Shown: one piece after another, positions 61,329 through 64,000 of the stretch | How positions within the stretch are numbered: position 1 is the first letter of the stretch | Layout: every line of letters begins with the position of its first letter | Origin: Lachnospiraceae bacterium | Lineage (GTDB): Bacteria > Bacillota > Clostridia > Lachnospirales > Lachnospiraceae | Direction: 5' to 3' | NCBI GenBank assembly: GCA_910574195.1 | Contig: CAJTBF010000009.1 | Coordinates: 62,001-126,000, forward strand | DNA length: 64,000 nucleotides | Made by a program: the position numbers and the translations under genes | The notes under the pieces: generated by a model | Database searches by the model: none | Seen by the model: only the letters and a program-made list of their open reading frames with translations | What the model was told of the DNA's origin: nothing

Positions 61329-62110
61329 GAAATAGTTTTTCTGATAGATTTACAACGGCTAAAAGATTTCTGCTTGTTAGATGATGACTTCCTCACAAAG
61401 TGTTTTGGAGGAGATACGGCAAGTGTAGAACTGGTATTGCAAATCGTACTGGAAAAACCAGATTTAAAAGTGTTGGATGTTCATACCCAGTATTTGTGGA
61501 GAATCTTTTGAATCGTTCGGTAAGGCTTGATATTTTGGCTACCAATAGTACCGGAGCCAGACTAAATGTGGAGGTGCAGCGATCAGATCAAGGAGCACGG
61601 CGAAAAAGAGCAAGATACAATAGTAGTATGATGGATGCAAATCTTTTACAGAAAGGTGAGAATTTCGACAAGCTGCCGGAAACATGGGTAATCTTTATCA
61701 CAGAGAATGACGTAATGGAGAAAGGACTGCCGCTTTATCCGATTGAACGCTGTTTTTTGGGAACCGGGGAAAGATTTGAGGATGGTTCACACATACTGTA
61801 TGTGAATGGTGCTTACCGGGGAGATACGCCGGTGGGGAAGTCAATGCATGATTTTTCCTGTACAGATGCAGCAGATATGTACTACGGAACACTGGCAGCC
61901 AGAGTTCGATTTTTTAAGGAAAGCAGGGAGGGGATTTTAATCATGTGCAAAGCAATGGAGGATATGAGAAATCAGACATTGAAAGAAGGAATGATAGAAG
62001 TTGCGCTCCGTATGTTGACGGTAGGGAAATATGCTTTAGAAGAAATTGTTACCATATCAGGTCTTTCTATTGATGAAGTAAAAAAATTAAAGGCAGGTCA
62101 AACTTTGTAA
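61329..62110 (+). pseudogene. Rpn/PD-(D/E)XK nuclease family gene, frameshifted and 5'-truncated
   Basis: Related to the Rpn recombination-promoting nuclease/transposase-like family common in Lachnospiraceae. One frame from 61329 reads LQRLKDFCLLDDDFLTKCFGG through KVLDVHTQ and then hits a stop near 61512. The continuation VENLLNRSVRLDILATNSTGARLNVEVQRSD is in another frame and runs to 62110 (LPETWVIFITENDVME, MHDFSCTDAADMYY). The shift lies near 61480-61495. No start codon or ribosome site fits the first frame, which begins at the stop of the preceding gene. Confidence 0.85.
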
Positions 62111-62122
62111 GAGAAATTATAT

Positions 62123-62160
62123 GCCAGGAATCGAAAAACAGATTCCTGGTATTATTTTTT
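62123..62160 (+). terminator. Rho-independent terminator
   Basis: CCAGGAATC (62124-62132) and GATTCCTGG (62141-62149) with an 8-base loop, then TATTATTTTTT. Confidence 0.88.
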
Positions 62161-62359
62161 ATTTCAAATGTAAATTTTTTCAGTCTCTTTTTCAGGCGTT
62201 GTTTCTTCGGAAACGGCGCCTCTTTCTTTACTCTGCAGGACAGGAAAAAATGTTTTGTATAAATATGCGGAAGTATGCGAAAATGGTGAAAAATGCAAAA
62301 TGAAGAAAATACAGTATGGCGGGTGAAAAATTCCCCCGCTGTGCAGAATGGAGGAAGAC

Positions 62360-63241
62360 ATGGAACAGAGAAATACGATGGAGCGGAGAATTACCGAAGA
62401 GATGATAGAGGAATACAGAAACTATCTTTATGAAGAAGAAAAGAGCAGGGCGACCGTTGAAAAATATCTTTGCGATCTCAAGAAGCTGATTGGATACGCG
62501 AACGGGCAGACATTGACCAAAAGTCTGATGCTGAATTACAAAGAAAAATTATACAGGGAGGACCGGTACAAGATCAATAGTGTTAATTCCTACCTGGTAG
62601 CGGCAAACCGGTTTTTTGAATATATGCAGTGGTATGAGTTGAGGGTGAAGACCTATCGGGTGCAGAAGGAGATTTTCTGCACCGAAGAGAAATATCTGAG
62701 TAAGGCGGAATATAAACGGCTTCTGCGGCAGGCACGGGAAGAGAAGAAGATTCGGCTGTATATGATTCTGGAAACGTTGGCTGCCACCGGAATGCGGGTA
62801 TCCGAGATCCAATTTTTGACCGTGTCGGCAGTCCGGCGCGGAACCGTGGAAATCAACAATAAAGGAAAGGTGCGGACTGTGCTGCTTTCTACCCAATTGC
62901 AGAAACAGCTCCTGCTCTATCTTGTGGATGCCCGTATCCATTCTGGTGTTGTATTCAGGACAAAAAGAGGGAAGGCCGTAGACCGGAGCAATATCTGGCG
63001 GGAGATGAAGGAATTGTGTCAAAAAGCCGATGTACTGCCAGATAAAGTATTCCCCCACAATTTGCGGCATTTGTTTGCGAGGTGCTTCTATCAAATAAAA
63101 AAAGACATTGCAAAACTGGCAGATGTCTTAGGACACAATAATATCGAAACCACGAGACTTTATATCCGAACTACTCCGAAGGAGCATCGAAAACAGTTAG
63201 AAATGTTGGATCTACTGGAGGTCTTATGGGAAACAACATAA
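62360..63241 (+). CDS. Tyrosine recombinase / integrase
   Basis: A 293-residue site-specific recombinase. The N-terminal SAM-like core-binding domain covers residues 8-95 (YRNYLYEEEKSRATVEKYLCDLKKL). The catalytic domain has Arg in ATGMRVSEI, Lys in NKGKVRTV, HxxR in HNLRHLFAR, GH in DVLGHNN and the nucleophile Tyr in TTRLYIR, so all catalytic residues are present. GGAGGAAG precedes ATG 62360; ATG 62348 lies within that site. No phage or conjugation genes, excisionase or tRNA att site are nearby, so it looks like an orphan XerC/D-type or genome-rearrangement enzyme. Confidence 0.92.
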   Translation: MEQRNTMERRITEEMIEEYRNYLYEEEKSRATVEKYLCDLKKLIGYANGQTLTKSLMLNYKEKLYREDRYKINSVNSYLVAANRFFEYMQWYELRVKTYRVQKEIFCTEEKYLSKAEYKRLLRQAREEKKIRLYMILETLAATGMRVSEIQFLTVSAVRRGTVEINNKGKVRTVLLSTQLQKQLLLYLVDARIHSGVVFRTKRGKAVDRSNIWREMKELCQKADVLPDKVFPHNLRHLFARCFYQIKKDIAKLADVLGHNNIETTRLYIRTTPKEHRKQLEMLDLLEVLWETT

Positions 63242-63695
63242 CAAAAAATATATAATAACTCTGAATTGAATTATAGCATAAAAAAATTGTATATTCAATG
63301 ATTTTAAGACTTTTTTGCTTTTTTCTTGTTTTTTTCAGTTTTGTCTGGAAAATCTGAAAACATATTTCTATACAATCGAGTTGATGCTGTTTTTAGCGGT
63401 AAATCCGATTTCTTTCCTTTATTTCTGGGAATAGATTCAAAATATTCTGTTTTTTGGACCGTATATATCCAACGTATTTTCTATTTGTTTTCTCATATTT
63501 TTTGTTATGTTGTAATCCCATAAATCGAAAAAGGGGGAGGATACCTTCTTTATCATCAAGTGCTGCCGGGTGAAAATGTAGGGATTGCCAATGGGAAACA
63601 GTGAGGCCGAAGGCTGAACTGTTACGATTTTGACGTTATCTTTTGGCAAAAGTTATTTTGTAACGGAGGTGGTTTTCAAGGAGTACTATTTTCAC
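63242..63695. other. AT-rich gap downstream of the integrase
   Basis: No gene is supported. It holds an imperfect inverted repeat (ATTGAATTATA near 63264 and TATATTCAAT near 63290), long T-runs, and a hairpin AACAGT..ACTGTT at 63597-63622 whose GGCTGAACTGTTAC (63612-63625) recurs at 48649-48662. Confidence 0.55.
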
Positions 63696-63745
63696 AGATT
63701 CCTGGCAGGATCCAACACATCGAATACGGGATGTCCGAATGGGCA
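63696..63745 (+). repeat. Dispersed repeat family A, copy before the aldolase
   Basis: TTCCTGGCAGGATCC followed by CGAATACGGGATGTCCGAAT and GGGCA fits the family A pattern. It ends 35 bases before the aldolase ribosome site. Confidence 0.6.
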
Positions 63746-63793
63746 GAGCATGCAGACAGAAAACACGAATTTTACAGCAAAGGAGAGAGATGT

Positions 63794-64000
63794 ATGTCAT
63801 TAGTAACAATGAGTGAAGTTTTAAAAGAATCCATCGAAAAAAAATATGCGGTGGGTGCATTTGACACAATGGACCGGGTTTTTACAGAAGCGATTTTAGA
63901 CGCGGCGGAACAAAAAGGTGTGCCGGTAATTTTAATGGTGATGCCCATGTCCGTAGAGGGACCGGAAGCGGAGAGATTCATGGGCTATGTCGTAAAACGA
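63794..64000 (+). CDS. Class II fructose-bisphosphate/ketose-bisphosphate aldolase, N-terminal part
   Basis: The first 69 residues of a class II aldolase, open at the window edge. MSLVTMSEVLKESIEKKYAV and GAF lead into the barrel start, and AILDAAEQKGVPVILMVMP is the second strand-helix unit of this family. The usual GAFNVNN reads GAFDTMD, so a GatY/KbaY or sugar-acid type rather than a glycolytic enzyme is possible. AAAGGAGAG is well placed before ATG 63794. A preceding family A repeat separates it from the integrase. Confidence 0.82.
   Translation, partial: MSLVTMSEVLKESIEKKYAVGAFDTMDRVFTEAILDAAEQKGVPVILMVMPMSVEGPEAERFMGYVVKR

Noticed and set aside
62348-63241. Prophage or integrative element boundary
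   Set aside because: Only the recombinase is present; no structural, replication or mobilisation genes and no direct-repeat att pair was found.
63326-63523. 65-codon frame downstream of the integrase
   Set aside because: Phe/Tyr-rich translation of T-rich DNA without ribosome site.

Overview
The window reads as chromosome of an endospore-forming Firmicute, most likely a gut-type Clostridia of the Lachnospiraceae kind (inference). The evidence is the sporulation gene set (SpoIIE, SpoIID, SpoIIQ-like, BofA, YabP, YabQ, CwlD-like, CotS-like), the B. subtilis-like order hup-rqcP-yabP-yabQ-divIC-spoIIE, an isoleucine T-box, a reverse rubrerythrin next to a PerR-like repressor, and AGGAGG-type ribosome binding sites. 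No rRNA, tRNA or CRISPR array was seen. Both edges cut genes: adenine deaminase on the left, a class II aldolase on the right.

Region 1 (1-17.6 kb) is a catabolic island. It holds adenine deaminase, a LacI regulator, a sugar-type ABC importer (lipoprotein plus two permeases, no ATPase seen), two tandem 700-residue ADP-ribosylglycohydrolase-family proteins, a PfkB protein whose catalytic Asp reads Asn, a nucleoside phosphorylase-family protein, a double-SIS protein, a YjbQ-family protein, a nucleoside hydrolase, a two-domain deoxyribosyltransferase-family protein and a canonical ribokinase-type kinase. Together they suggest uptake and dismantling of a ribosylated compound to base and pentose phosphate. 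The substrate is not known and this is the best candidate for an undescribed pathway.

Region 2 (17.8-38 kb) is mostly core: an oxidoreductase, asnS, a CCA-adding enzyme, a CotS-like protein, phosphoglucomutase, HU, the rqcP-yabPQ-divIC-spoIIE string, T-box plus a type-2-looking ileS, glycogen phosphorylase, a repeat-tailed membrane protein, spoIID and spoIIQ. Candidate sigma-E and sigma-F promoters precede yabP, spoIID and spoIIQ.

Region 3 (38-52 kb) holds a GIY-YIG protein, a MerR/TipAS regulator with a 19-bp-spaced promoter, rubrerythrin and PerR with an operator, an NlpC/P60 hydrolase, an AT-rich stretch with three DnaA boxes, a DUF1858 protein, mecA, a GH18 protein, a CwlD-like amidase, a Sua5 fused to a low-molecular-weight phosphatase domain lacking its nucleophile, upp, dCMP deaminase and bofA.

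Region 4 (52-61.3 kb) is a complete-looking tad pilus operon (TadZ-like, TadA, TadB, TadC, Flp pilin, TadE-like proteins, prepilin peptidase, DUF6382-like) behind a promoter and a roughly 270-nt leader rich in hairpins. It is followed by a frameshifted Rpn/PD-(D/E)XK gene, an orphan tyrosine recombinase and the aldolase. Several short dispersed repeat families lie between genes.
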